NCBI GenBank assembly: GCA_016212885.1
Contig: JACRDO010000057.1
Location: 1 to 39,020, forward strand
DNA: 39,020 nt
Direction: 5' to 3'
From: Elusimicrobiota bacterium
Lineage (GTDB): Bacteria > Elusimicrobiota > Elusimicrobia > UBA1565
The translations under genes were made by a program, and so were the position numbers. Positions 15,198 to 27,100 of the stretch are shown here, piece after piece. Every line of letters starts with the position of its first letter. Within the stretch, counting starts at the first letter, position 1. The notes under the pieces were generated by a model, which made no database searches, was not told where the DNA came from, and saw nothing but the letters and a program-made list of their open reading frames with translations.

Positions 15198-16154
15198 TTA
15201 AAACTTCAAGTTGATGGAATAGCGGAAGGTATCGCCCAGGACCCCGTAGGGCACCCAGGCGAAATCGAACCCGAAGCGCTGCAGGAACATCACTCCGACG
15301 CCCATGGCGAGCCCGTTGAGCCCCTCGTTGTCCTTGCGGACCGACGTGTAGCCGAAGCGGAACGCGCCGCTGAGCTCCTTGGAGAAGGGGTGCCGGTACT
15401 CCCCCCCGAACGCGGCGAAGAAGTCGGTGTCTCGGTACTTGCTGAGGTCCAAGTCCAGCTTGACCCTGTTGCGCAGAGGCTCGAATCCGACGCCGGCCGT
15501 CACGGCGAGCGGCAGGGGGTCCGAGACCCCGGCGAAACTCGGCCTTGTGCCCGCGTTCTTGAGCACCAGGGCGAAGGTGACGGGCCGCTTGGCAGTCGGC
15601 CGCGGGGAGTAATGCACGCCCGCGTCCAAGGCGTAGGCCATGGAGCTGTAGGTGTCGAGGGTCTGGTGGATGATCTTGCCGGTCGCGCCGACTCCGAGGG
15701 TCTCGTCTACGCGGTAGGCGTAGCTGAGGTTGTAGGCGTAGTCGCCGGCGCCGAAGCTCCCCTCCGCCTCCAAGGTGTCGCCCGTGCGGCGCTCCATGTC
15801 GCCCACGGATAGGTTGTAGATGCCAAGCCCCAGCGCATGGCGGGAGTACTCCTGCTTGCTCTTAAGCGGGTAGACGAAGCCCGCGTACTCGTAGGAGATG
15901 CCCTGGAAATGCTGGGTGTGCGCGCCTGCAAGCTCCGGCCGCCTCAGCAGGGTGAGCCCTGCGGGGTTGTAGTACAAGGCGGATGCGTCGTCCGCTACGG
16001 CCGAGAAGGCCTCGGCCATGGCGCCCGCGCGCGCGCCGGCCCCGAGCTTCAGGAACGGGGCCCCGCTGGTCCCCGCGTAGGAGCTGAGAGCCCAAGCCCT
16101 CGGGGAGGCGAAGACCAGGAGAGAGGCGGCCAGAAGGAATCGGATATTGGTCAT
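15198..16154 (-). CDS. PorV/PorQ-like outer-membrane barrel protein (UPF0164-type), copy 1
   Basis: This 318-residue protein has a signal peptide (about residues 1-22, ending AWA) and the family N-terminus GTSGAPFLKLGAGARAGAMA with LYYNPAGL. Strand-rich barrel sequence follows, with the C-terminal FDFAWVPYGVLGDTFRYS and a final Phe. The ATG overlaps the TGA of the giant gene (ATGA, 16151-16154); GGGGAG six bases before the ATG is a fair ribosome-binding site inside the end of that gene. It shares length, signature motifs and genetic position with the copy at 144-1109. PorV-type proteins can shuttle secreted proteins through their C-terminal domains, so the upstream giant is the obvious candidate client. 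It is not certain that a type IX translocon exists in this organism. Confidence 0.87.
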   Translation of the reverse strand: MTNIRFLLAASLLVFASPRAWALSSYAGTSGAPFLKLGAGARAGAMAEAFSAVADDASALYYNPAGLTLLRRPELAGAHTQHFQGISYEYAGFVYPLKSKQEYSRHALGLGIYNLSVGDMERRTGDTLEAEGSFGAGDYAYNLSYAYRVDETLGVGATGKIIHQTLDTYSSMAYALDAGVHYSPRPTAKRPVTFALVLKNAGTRPSFAGVSDPLPLAVTAGVGFEPLRNRVKLDLDLSKYRDTDFFAAFGGEYRHPFSKELSGAFRFGYTSVRKDNEGLNGLAMGVGVMFLQRFGFDFAWVPYGVLGDTFRYSINLKF

Positions 16155-18100
16155 AGCCCGCTCCCCTTGATGATGGCCATCTTAAAGAACCTGTTCATCC
16201 CGCCCCACTTGATCTGGCCTATGTAGACTCCGGATGCTATCGTGCGGCCGCTGTTGTTCTTGCAGTCCCAAGGCGTATAGTACGTCCTGCCGCCCGCCAG
16301 GTTGCCTTGCGAGAATTCGCGCACCAACTCGCCGGCCACGTTGTAGACCTTGATCTTCAGCTCCGCGCTCTCTCCCGGGGGCAGGCCGTAGCGAATCAGC
16401 GTACCTTCGAAGGATACGTTCCGGCCGCCTCCGAACACCACGCTGTCCAGAGGCTTGTCGTGAACGATGCAGTCCGAGGGGTTCGGGAAGTTGAAGGCCA
16501 TGATCTCATCGCCGTTGAAGGGCTGGGTCCCGGTGACGATCGGCGTAGCTGCGAACACCACGAACTGGGAGTAATGGTTCACGGCCACTGTGATCGTCTT
16601 GTTGACGGTATCGATGTCCTTGCCGTTGTTTTCGAGGCAGTAGCCCTGCTTGGCGGGCTGCCCGTCGTCGCAGGTGGCGCCCAGGCCCTTGAAGTACCAG
16701 ATGTTGAGGATCTTCATGAGCTCGTCCGCCGGCATCGCAGCGGATGCCGCCGACACCTGGTAGGACAGGGTCAGGTTCGCGGGCCTGCGCAGCTGGGCGC
16801 GCACACCGCGCGGCAGGAACACGTCGTAGAAGGCGCTCATCGGGTTCGGGGCGTTCGCCATGGCCTGGAAGGCTTCCGGCGCGAAGGCCTGGGCCTTCTT
16901 GAGCGTGGCCAGGTACAGAGCGGACGGCCCCACGCTGGAGCAAGCCGCGGCCTGCGTCGAGGTGAAGATCCGGCGGACCTCCACGGTCGTCTGCGTCGTG
17001 GCGCTCGGGTCTAAGCCCCTCTGGTATTCGTCTTCGGTCTGGATGGCCCCGGCCGGGATGTCGGTGCGGAATTTTTCGTCGCGCTGGCAGCTCACGTCCA
17101 GATCGCTCGGCTGCAGGCGCACGCTCGCGCCCTGGATGTTGCTTACCCGCTCCTTGTGGGAGGTGTCATGGACCGCGTTGAAGGGGAAGGTGCGTGAGAG
17201 GACGTAGTTCTGGCCGGTCGTCGGGTCCACGGACTGGGAGTAGGCCTCGAGCTTCAGGCTGAAGCCCGCCTCCGTCACGGTCGAGCGGTAGACGGCCGTG
17301 ATCTGCCGGCGGTTGGCCTCGATCTTCTTCCGATCCCCGCCGAGCAGGGTCCCGCTTCCGGTGTGGACGCTCAGGATCGCGTCGAGGTCGTTGTCCGAGG
17401 CGGCCGTGTTGCGCAGAGGCCCGGAGCAGATGATCTTGATCTGGTACTGGGTCTCGCCGGCGCCGAGGGTCTTGAGCAGGGCGTCGGCGCTGCAGTCCGG
17501 GACCCCGGCGTTGAAGGTCAGGTTGATGTTCTTCGTGGTCGTGGCCTCGGAGAGGGCGAACCGCAGGCCCTCGCCCTCCGGCGGGAAGATCAGCTCGTCG
17601 CCCTCCTTGGGCAGGATCACGATGTCGTAAGAGATGCCCGGCTTGAACCCGGAGATAGAGTATCCGTTGACGGTGCGGGCGATCGGGTCCACCTCCACGG
17701 CGCCCATGACGAACTCGCTGAAGCCGCGGTTGGTGGCCGCGACGCCCCCGACCTCGGTGTCGTTGGGGGCCGAGCCGGAGGGGAGCAGGATGCGGCCGGT
17801 GACGACGGCCCCGCGCAAGAGCGTGAGAATGTTGCCGGCGAAGCGGTTCGCCGGCGCGTCGATGCCTTGGAAGATGTACGCGCTTGCGGCGGAAACGGAC
17901 ACCGTCGCCTCAAGAACGCTGTAGCCGAGGCTCACGACCCGCATCGTGTAGACGCCGGTGGAGAGGCCGGGTATCTCGAAATGGCCGTCCACGGAGGTCT
18001 GGGCTTCGATGTCCCCGAGCGGGTTGCCGGTCGGGACCACGCCTTTGCGCTGGAGGAAAACGGCCGCGGCCGAAAAGTCCCTCTGGTCCCCGAAGGGATA
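16151..18100 (-). other. C-terminal module of the large giant with FlgD-Ig/type IX-like tail
   Basis: This is the counterpart of the module at 1106-2800. It contains NPLGDI, GYSISGFKP, SAFYDVFLPRGVR, TITVAVNHYSQFVVF and, from about 16490, the terminal domain with FNFPNP, IKVYNVAGELVREF, GGRTYYTPWDCKNNSGR, ASGVY and FFKMAIIK. Four to eight extra residues (GSGL end) follow the motif that closes the smaller giant. I infer an export or anchoring signal recognised by the adjacent PorV-like protein. Confidence 0.7.
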
Positions 18101-21100
18101 GCTTAGAGCCCCACCGTCAGCTGTCAGCACCTGTCCCGTGACCGAGCCGAGCAGCTCCTGAAGGGCGATGGTCAGCGGCGTGGTGGAAACCCGATGGTTG
18201 AGCAGGTCGAGCTGGCGGTAGACCTTGCCGGTGGAGGCGGTGTTGCCCTCCCGCGGAGCCAGGGTGATGTCGTACTGCTTCGAGACCGCCGACGACACCC
18301 AGATGGTGAACTCTCCGGCGCCGCTCGTGAAGGTCTGCACCAGGAGGTCCGAGGCGACCCCGAAGGAAGGCTTGGCCAGGACCTTGATGTTGCCCAGCGC
18401 CGTGGCCGCGGACCCCGCGTCCACCACCCGGCCCTTGATCGAGGTGCCCTGGTTGAGCCCGATGACCCCGACGTCCCTGGTCTCGCCCGGGCCCGGCTTC
18501 AAGCCCGCGACCGTCACCGGAGCGTAGTTCTGGCTGCCCTGGGCCAGGTAGGCCAGGTCCCACATCTCCTGGGCGAGCTTCAAGTCGTAGGGGATGTCCG
18601 GCAGGAGCGGGCCTACCCGGAAGGCGCCGTCCGCGCGGATGGGCCGGCCCTGGGCGCTCGAGGGGGCCACCACGTAGCCTCCTTCGACCCACGGGTTGGC
18701 CGTGGCGCTGATCTTGAAGTTCGGGGCCAGGATGTTCGCGTTCGCGGCCGTGATCTGCTCGCCGCTGTTGGAGTCTTTGACCTTGCCGGCGATGAACGCC
18801 GCGCGCTGGAGCGTGATGTCCTGGCGCGAGAGGTCGGACTGGAGGCCGCTGGCCGAAAGCCCGGTGTCCGGGACCTTGAGGGGCCGGCCCACGTACTTCG
18901 GGTTGTCGCTCACGTCTTCGACGAGCACCGAGTAGAACTCTTTGCCCGGCAGGCCGCGGAAGGCGTAGTCCACGGAGTTCGCGGTGGACCCGGTGCCTGC
19001 GTTGCCGAGCGCGGCCGGGGTGGAGCGGATGACTTCCTGGCGCTTGTTGAGGACCGAGACCCGCAGGGTCCTGGCGTCGAGCATGCTGTTGGCGAGGCTG
19101 ATGGCGCCGCTGACGTTGTAGCCGTCGCGCAGGGTGATGGAGGTCCCGGCCACGCTGAAAGTCGTTATGGTCACCTGCTGTCCCGCGAGAGGAACACGGA
19201 TCTCGCAGGTGGTGCATTCCCGAAGGTTCGCGGTCCGCACGAAGTACACGCCCGGCGTCAAGCCCGTGATGGTGAAGGTGCCGGCCGCGCTCAGGAACCC
19301 CACGCGGTCCGTGGCCGGGTTGGCCGTGGTCGTGATGTTGACCTTGCCGAACTCCTGGCGCAGGGCCACCACTCGGGCGAGCGACGCCGTGGAAACGACG
19401 GGCGGCGGCAGGTCCGCGACGGACCAAGCCTTGGTCGACGCCGTGACCCTCAAGGCCACATGGCCCGCATTCTGGACGATCTTCTCGTTCGTGTTGAACA
19501 GCGGGCTCTGGATCTGGTTGAGAATGGACCCTGATATGGAGTAAGTCGAACTGCGAATGTCCAGGATGCGCAGGTCCACCTGGACCGTGGTCGTGGACCC
19601 GTTGACCACCGGGATGCGCTGTTTGACCGCCTTGCCGGTGGGCCTGTGCAGCATCGTGATGTCATAGGTCTCGGTGTTCAAGCCGCGGACCGTGAAGGAG
19701 GCGACGTTGATTCCCACGGGGCAGTTGCCCAAGGGGGCCGTGGAGGCGCCGTTGCCGCAGACTGCGGTCTTGTTCGGCTCCACGGTCACGAAGAACTGCG
19801 GGTCCTCGAACTTCTGGCCCACTCTCTCCGGACGGACGGACGCCACGGTCTCGCCGAAGAGCTGGACATTCGAGAAGTCGGAGCTGCTCAGGTACACCGC
19901 TCCCTGGATGACCCCTGCGGATGCGTCGAAGGAGAAGTTCAGGGTCCCGCTGGAGGCCGGCTCGACGTAGACCAGCTTCGGGAACCCGCCGGGGGATTCG
20001 AACTCGCCCGCCGAAGCCGTGCTGCGCTCGAGCCAGGCGAAGACCTGGTAGGTCGTGCCGCTGTCGAGGCCGCGGATCACATAAGAGGCGGACGCCGACG
20101 AAGGGTGCGAAGATACCGCCACATCGGCCTGCCCGTAGTTCATCGAGCCCGGGGACCAGGCGTTGATGTGGACCTTGAGCTTGGCGGAGCCGTCCGGCAG
20201 ATTCGAGAAATTGCTCGTGTTGCCGTTGACGGTCACATTTCCGCCGATCTTGTTCACGGTGGCCGAGTCCGCGAAGGCGGGGAAGCTCGTGGACACGTCG
20301 ACCGCGGCGACCGCCACGGAAGCGATGGACACCGCGGCGAAGCCCCGGGCGTTGGCGCTCAGGCGGTAGACGCCCGGCTTGAGGCCCGCGATGACGTAGG
20401 TTTCGGAGGATCTTCCCGCCGCAACGAAAGTGCTGGTGAACCCTTCGAAGACGTTCGAGGAGATCGCGACGCCGGACGTCGTGGAGATGGGCACGGCGTT
20501 GACCGAGACGAAGACCCCGCTGACGTTCGAATAGGTCTGGGGCAGCCAAACGGACCCGGAGATCTGCCGCCGCGCGGCGAAGGGCGCCAGGGCGAGGGTC
20601 TGAGCGCCCCTTCCCAAGACGGTCGTCATGGACACCTCGTCATACCCCGGCAGGCTCGCCCGGACCGTATACGTGTCCGGCGGGATGTCGAAGCGGAACT
20701 GATACTTGGTGACGAAGCGCTGCACCGACGGGTCCCACTGCTCGCCGGTGTCGAAAGTCGTGGCCCCAGCCAAGAGGTGCAGGGGGGCGTAGAACATGCG
20801 CGTGTAGGTCAAGTTCTGCACCTGGATCCCGCCCCAAAGCTCGGTCGCCTTCGCTGTGTCGATCTGCGGCGTGACGATGAGCGACGGGGCGCGGGTCATG
20901 TAGATGTTCAGGCCGCCCACGCTCGTCGTGGAGAGGCTGAGATCCGAGCTGACCACGGTGAAGCTGGAAACCGCGCCGGCGCTGTCCAGGCGGATCCTCG
21001 CGGAGCCCGGCACGTAGCCCTCGCGGGTGAATTTCGCCTCATAGTCCCCCGCGGCCAAGCCCGCCAGCTTGAAGTTCCGGCAGTAATCCGCATTGTCCCG

Positions 21101-24100
21101 GCAGACGGTCCCGGCCGCGTTCTCCACGTCCTCGGGCGGGAGGAAGCTCGATGCCGTCTGGCCTCCGTATGTCCCGTAGAGCTCGATGCTTGCCTCCGAG
21201 AGCGGCACCATCGAGCCGTTGTCAAAGACCTCTCCGTTGAGCTGAGGCGCGAGGACCCTGACCTGCAGGCTGTCGTCGCGGACCCCGGCGCCGATCTCGA
21301 TGCGGACATAGTACTGCCCGCTGGGGACCCGGGCCCCGCCGTTGATCCAGGGGCTGTGGCGCCCGTCCCAAGCGTATTGGCCCTTGGCCGGCAGGCCGTA
21401 GCCCCAGGTTTGCCAGACGGGCACGGTCCCTTCCATGAAAGGCGAGGAGGCGACGAGGATCTGCCAGCCGAGGTTGGGGTCGGCCAGGCTGAAGTTGATG
21501 AAGGCCTGGTCCGCGTTCTTGTCTCCGTTGGGCGTGATCAGGGCCGTGGAGGAGCCGTCCATGACGAAAGCCACCGTGGACACGGTGACGTTCGCGAGCA
21601 CGTTGCCCGGCAGGACGTTGACGGAGGCGTAGAAGGTCACGGCGTTCATGAGGTTCGGCAGGACCTTGATGGTCAGGTCCCCCGCGGCCGCGGAGCGGAT
21701 GTAGAAGGTGCGGGAGCTCTGGCCGACGGTGAAGGTCGCGGTGGCGGAATGGCTCAAGAAGGCCGGCGGAGAATTCGTCGAGATCTTGAGGTCCGCGACC
21801 GTGTCGAACTGGCCGGTCTCGTAGCTGTAGCGCACGCCGAGCAGGTTCACGGCGGTCGGGGCCGCGACCGCGGCCATCTCGCCGCACGCGTCGTAGGCGT
21901 CGAGGGTCTGGACCTCGGAGAGCTGGTTCTGGCGCAGGCTGAGGTACCCGTTGCGCGCCATGAAGGACTGCGCGGCGCCCGGCACGAGAGTCATGCTGGG
22001 CTCGCCCGAGATGAGCGGCATGGGGCCGTAGGAGGGCATGCCCGCGGCCGTGGCTGAGGACAGGGTGCCGATGCGGAAGACGGCGTCGTAGGCGTAGCAG
22101 GGCACGTGGACGTTCGGGAAAACGAACTGGACAGTGGCGCCGGGATACAGAGGCGTACTGGCGGAAGTCACATACGCTTCGACCGCCAAGCCCCCGCTCG
22201 GGACCTTTCGAGTGTCTATCGTGGCGGCTCGGATGCCCACGTTCGTCGGCGTGACAACGACGGCATTTGGATTGTCGGGGTACCAGCCCTGAGGCAGGCC
22301 GACCACCACGAGGCCGTAGTTCGGCGGAAGGGTGTTCGGGTTCACGGCCGGAGCGATGCCGCTGGGCCCGACGAAGACCTTCACAGTCACGTTGGCGAGC
22401 ACGGTTCCGCCCGCGGCGCTCAGCGGCGACACGGTCGCCCAGCCCTCTCCGGCCGCCACGCCGCTGGGGGTCTGGAACGGATCCTTGAGGACCACGACGA
22501 TGTTCGCCATCTCCCCGCTCATCGGGGTGAAGACCGGCTCCGCGCCCTGGCCGCTCGGGGAGTAGACGCCCCTCGGCTCGTCCGCGTCCAAGGCGTAGTT
22601 GCCGTTTAAGTCCATAAAGATCCGGACGAAGTACGGAACCCCGCCGGGCACGGAGACGCTGTAGGGGCCCAGCCCGGTCGGCACAGGCATCTGCGCGACA
22701 GGCCTGTCCTGGAACTTGGGATCCGCCCAGCACTGCACGATGAGCTGGCCCGTCCTCGCGCCGCCGTAGGCCATGGCGCCTGAGATGTTCGCGATGTTCG
22801 CCACGTACTGGCTGGAGCCGGCGATCGTGAAATCGATGCCGGTCATCACCTGGCCGGAGCGCTGGAGGTAGAGCGGGCTCGCGTGGATCCCGTCGAGGCT
22901 GTAGCGCGCGGAATCCTCGCCCGGATCCGGGTTGCCGTTGTAGTTGGCGTCCACGAACGCGGCCAGGTAGAAGGAGGCGCCGACCGCGAGGTCCGTGAAG
23001 GTGTAGGGCCCGGGGCCCGGCATCTCCAGGCCGCGGACGAAGAAGCTCTGGTTGAACGTCGTGGAGGAGAAGAGCGCCATCGCGATCCGGCCGCCCTGGC
23101 TTCCCGTGTAGCTGAGGGCGCCGGAGATCGAACCGAGGGCTCCGCCGACCGAGGATGCGCCCAGGGAGAGGGTGAAGGGCCCGGTCACCCCGGGATTGAA
23201 GGCCGAGGCCGCGATGATGTAGGCCCCGTCGATCGGGAGCATGAAGTTCTGTATCCGGGCGTTGCCGTTGCCCGCGCCGTTGTCGTTGAAGGCCGCGCGG
23301 CCGCCGTTCTTGTCGTAGAGGCTGAGGAAGTTGTAGAACGCGGACTTCATCTCGATGGTGACGATCTGGCCTCGGCTGCCCTCGAAGGAGAAGAACCTCT
23401 GGTACGCGCCGGCGAACGAGTTGGCCATCCAGTTGCCCCGGTCCGGAGAAGCGCAGTCGGTCGCGGAGACGGCGCTGGAGACCACCTCGCCCATCGCGAT
23501 CTGGAGCCGGTCGCAGATGCCCGCGTCCTGGCCTGCGAGTGAGCCCCCGCCGAAGTAGAACCCGTCGGACGCGCTCAAGCCAGCGGGCTCGCCGGGATCC
23601 ATCATGTAGTTGTCGTTCCTGTCCAGGAATGCCCGTATCTGGTAGCTGCCCATCGGCACGTTGTTGAAAAGGTAGCCCAAGGCCGTCGGAGTCGAGGCCA
23701 TGTAGGTGGAGGTCGAGCGGATCGGGTTCGAAGTGCCGCCCGCGATGACAGGGAAAAGGAAGGCGCGCAGGGTGCCGGTGCTCGCCTGCATGCCCGAGTA
23801 GCGAAGGGTGCCCGCAACCGTGTCGCGCAGGGTCGTGACCAAGACGACCGTGCCGGAACTCACCCCGGCGGTGGTCATGTTGAAGCGCAGGGTGGCCCAG
23901 TCCGGGTTCTGCCCGTTGCCGGCCGCGCCCGCGACGTAGACGATGTTCGACATGGTGCTGGCCGCGACGGCGTTCGGGATGTCTTCCGCGTTGAAGCCCC
24001 CGTCGTAGGTCCTGCTGCTCAGGAGGGTCAGGGAGCCGTCCAGACGTTCGACCAGGTAGTCTCCGCCGCGCTCGCTCGCTTCCCAGACCGCGTACACCTG

Positions 24101-27100
24101 GCCGTCCGGCGCCGCGCAGACGTTCTGGGCCGCTTGGAAGCGCGTCATGATGTTCGAGCGCGTGTAGGTGGCGCCCTGGGTCAGGCTCGAGTCGAACTTT
24201 ACGATCTTCCCGGCCGGGGCCGCGGAGGTGAAGTCGTAGAAGGCCAGGTAGACGTTGCCCGCGGAGTCCACGGCCATGGCCCCGCCTTTCTGCTGGGGAA
24301 CGACGGAGGAGATCTCTTTCTGGGCCAGCAAGGTCCCCAGGGAAGCGTTGAACTTGGCCAGCATCCTGGCCGGCCCGCGCGAGGCGAACGCGTAGACGTT
24401 CCCGTCCGCGTCGGCGCCGAGGGCTTCGATCTTCGGGCTGTCGTTGAGGCCCAGGTAGCTGGAGGCGAACGAGACGGTGGAGATCGCAGAAACGGCCAGG
24501 CTGTTGTTCACGCGCCAGATCATGGCCTTGTTGGCGTAGTAATCCGTCAGCCCGAGACAGCTCGCGCCGGCGCCGCATCGGGTGTAGCCGTTGAAGTCGG
24601 AGTTCTCGGCCTGCAGGGTCGTGACCTTCAAGAGGTTGGAGTTGAGCAGCGTGACCTGTCCCTTCGCGGAGCCGATGACATACACGTAGCCGTCGTTGGA
24701 AACCCCGACTCCGGAGAAGCTGTCCCCGGCGCCGTAGAACGTGTAGGTGGCATGGGTGACGCCGGAGGGGCCGTACTTTGCGAGCATCGCCGCCATCCCG
24801 TTCGCCTGCTCCGACGCTCCGAGGACATAGGTGAACGGCCCGCCCGCGGTGTTCGTATCGCGCGCGATGAAGGCTCCCAAGTCCGTGGCCCCGCCGTCGA
24901 AGCGGGCGCCTCCGGCTTGGCTGAAATCGCCGGAGAAGACGTTGACCGTGCCGCCGGCGCCTGGATCGCGCAGGGACCCATAGACCTTCTGCAGGTATAT
25001 CCCGCCCGTGAGGGGGACCGGGCCGCCGCTGTTCATCCGGCCTTGGGCCTCGAAGCTCTCATCGACGACGCCGTCGTAGTCGCTGTCCATGAAAGCGTCG
25101 ATGTAGTAGGTGCCCGCGGGCAGAAGGTCCTGGCGGAAGCTGTAGCGGCCCGGGCCCACGACATTGCCGGCGGCCGTGAAGCGCGGCTCGCCGATGAACG
25201 GAGTCTCGAAGATCCGGAACCTCACGCTGCCGACGCGGTTGCCGAAGTAGGACGCCTCGCCCTCCAGGCCGCGGCTGTTCTGGCTGATGACCTGCCCGAA
25301 GGTGAAGTCGATGTTCGTCGTGGGACTGACTCCGCTGCCTGAAGACACGAGCACCGGCTGGCCGTAGCAGGGGCCCATGCCTTGGCAGAAGGTCTGCCCG
25401 AACTGGGTGAACGGCTCGCCGAAATCCGAGCGCTCGTTGCCGTTGACGTCGATATAGGCGTTCAAGGAGTAGTTCGTGGCCGCGCCAAGGAAGGAGATCT
25501 GGTAGTTATAGGCGCTGATCCCCGCCTGCACCGGGACCTTGGCCTGGCCCCAGCCGTAGCGGCCTTGGTTGTTCGGCACCCAAGCCTGCACGATCACCTT
25601 CTGGCCGGCCGATGCCGCCATATTATTGAGAGAGACGCGGCCCATGATCGAGCCGTTGGGCGGGTCCTGCAGGGTCAGGGTCCCCACGCTCACCGCGCTC
25701 GAGAGCGGGACGAAGAATGGAACGCCTTCGCCGTTGCCGTCCTGGATGTCCCCATTGGGCTCGCCGAGGGACTCATCGGGGACCCCGTTGCCGTTGACGT
25801 CCACGAAGCCCCCGATATAATAAGTGGCGTTCCCGCTCACCCCGCTCTTGAGGAATGCTCCTGTGTTCGAGAGCATCAGGGTGTAGGGGATGTACTCGAA
25901 CCTTTCCGATGCGGCGATGCCGATCAATATCTGCCCTGTCTGTGTTCCGGAGTAGGCCAAGGTCCCGGAGATGGAAGAGTTGCCCGATGGCCCTGTGCCC
26001 ATGTCGCGCACCGTCAGGTTCACGGTCGTGGTGGAGTTGGCCGCCACGATGACCGGCCGCGAGGAGGCGATGGGCTCGAGCCCGTCGGCTCTTCCGCTCC
26101 CGTTCATGTCGAGGTACGCGCGCAGAACGTAGGTCGTGGCGGTCGGGATCAGGGGCAGGGTGTAGGAGCCCGGGGCCTGCAGGGAGAGGAAGGCCGTCAC
26201 GTCCAGGTCATCGCAGTCCGAGCATTTGTTCATTCCGATCTCGACGCGGAACGCGCCGGAGGAGTTGCCCACGTGCAGGACCTGGCCCGCGACCGCCCCG
26301 AGCGAGGGGTCTGAGATGGCGAAGTTCGCGGGGCTCACGGACGGCACGCTGTTGAGGACCCGGATGGCGGTCGGAGACGAGGCGCTCAGGCCGTAGACCC
26401 CGGAGGGCTCGCTCATGTCCTTGACGTAGTTGTTGTTGACGTCCTTGAACGCGCGGATGTAGTATGTCCCGTCCGGCATGTTGTCGAAGCTGTACGTCCC
26501 TGTCGAAGCAAAGGACCTGGACTGCATCGGGTAGGCGCTGGCTTCGGCCGAGTTGAAGAGCTGGACCGTGACGCTGCCCGGCCGGACCCCGTAGTAGCTC
26601 ACCGTGCCGCCCAGCCGCGCGGACGCGCTGAAGGACAGCGTGTAGGGGCCGGTCATCCCCGGACTGAAGGACGTGGGGATGATATGATAGACGCCCGCTT
26701 CCAGGAGCGTGGCGCGCAGGGACGCCCCTTCCGGCCGGCTGTCGTCGGCCACGATATTCCCGCTGGGCCCGATGAGAACCAGGCGGCCGGCGAACGACGT
26801 GCTCATCATCCGGATCTCGATCGAAGAGCCCGGGCTGAGCTGGCCCGCGCCGTAGCCCGCGCTGAAGGCGTAGATGTCGGTGTAGTAGCCGGGCCCGACA
26901 TCCGAGGCCGGGCAGCTGTTCATGGACAGCATGCCCGCGAAGCTTGCGGGGAAGCTCATGACGGCGGTCCGGTCGCAGATGCCCACGGTCGCGCCCGTGA
27001 TGCGGTTGCTTCCGTAGACCTGGAGCGGGAAGGGCGCGTTGATGCCGCCGTGGGTCCCGGCCGGCTCCGAGAGGGCCGCCTGGGAGGCGTCGCCGTTCAT

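Noticed and set aside
21222-24578. Long minus-strand frame inside the large giant
   Set aside because: It is an Arg/Pro/Gly-rich out-of-frame shadow of the real coding frame. The frame at 4647-7034 is rejected for the same reason.
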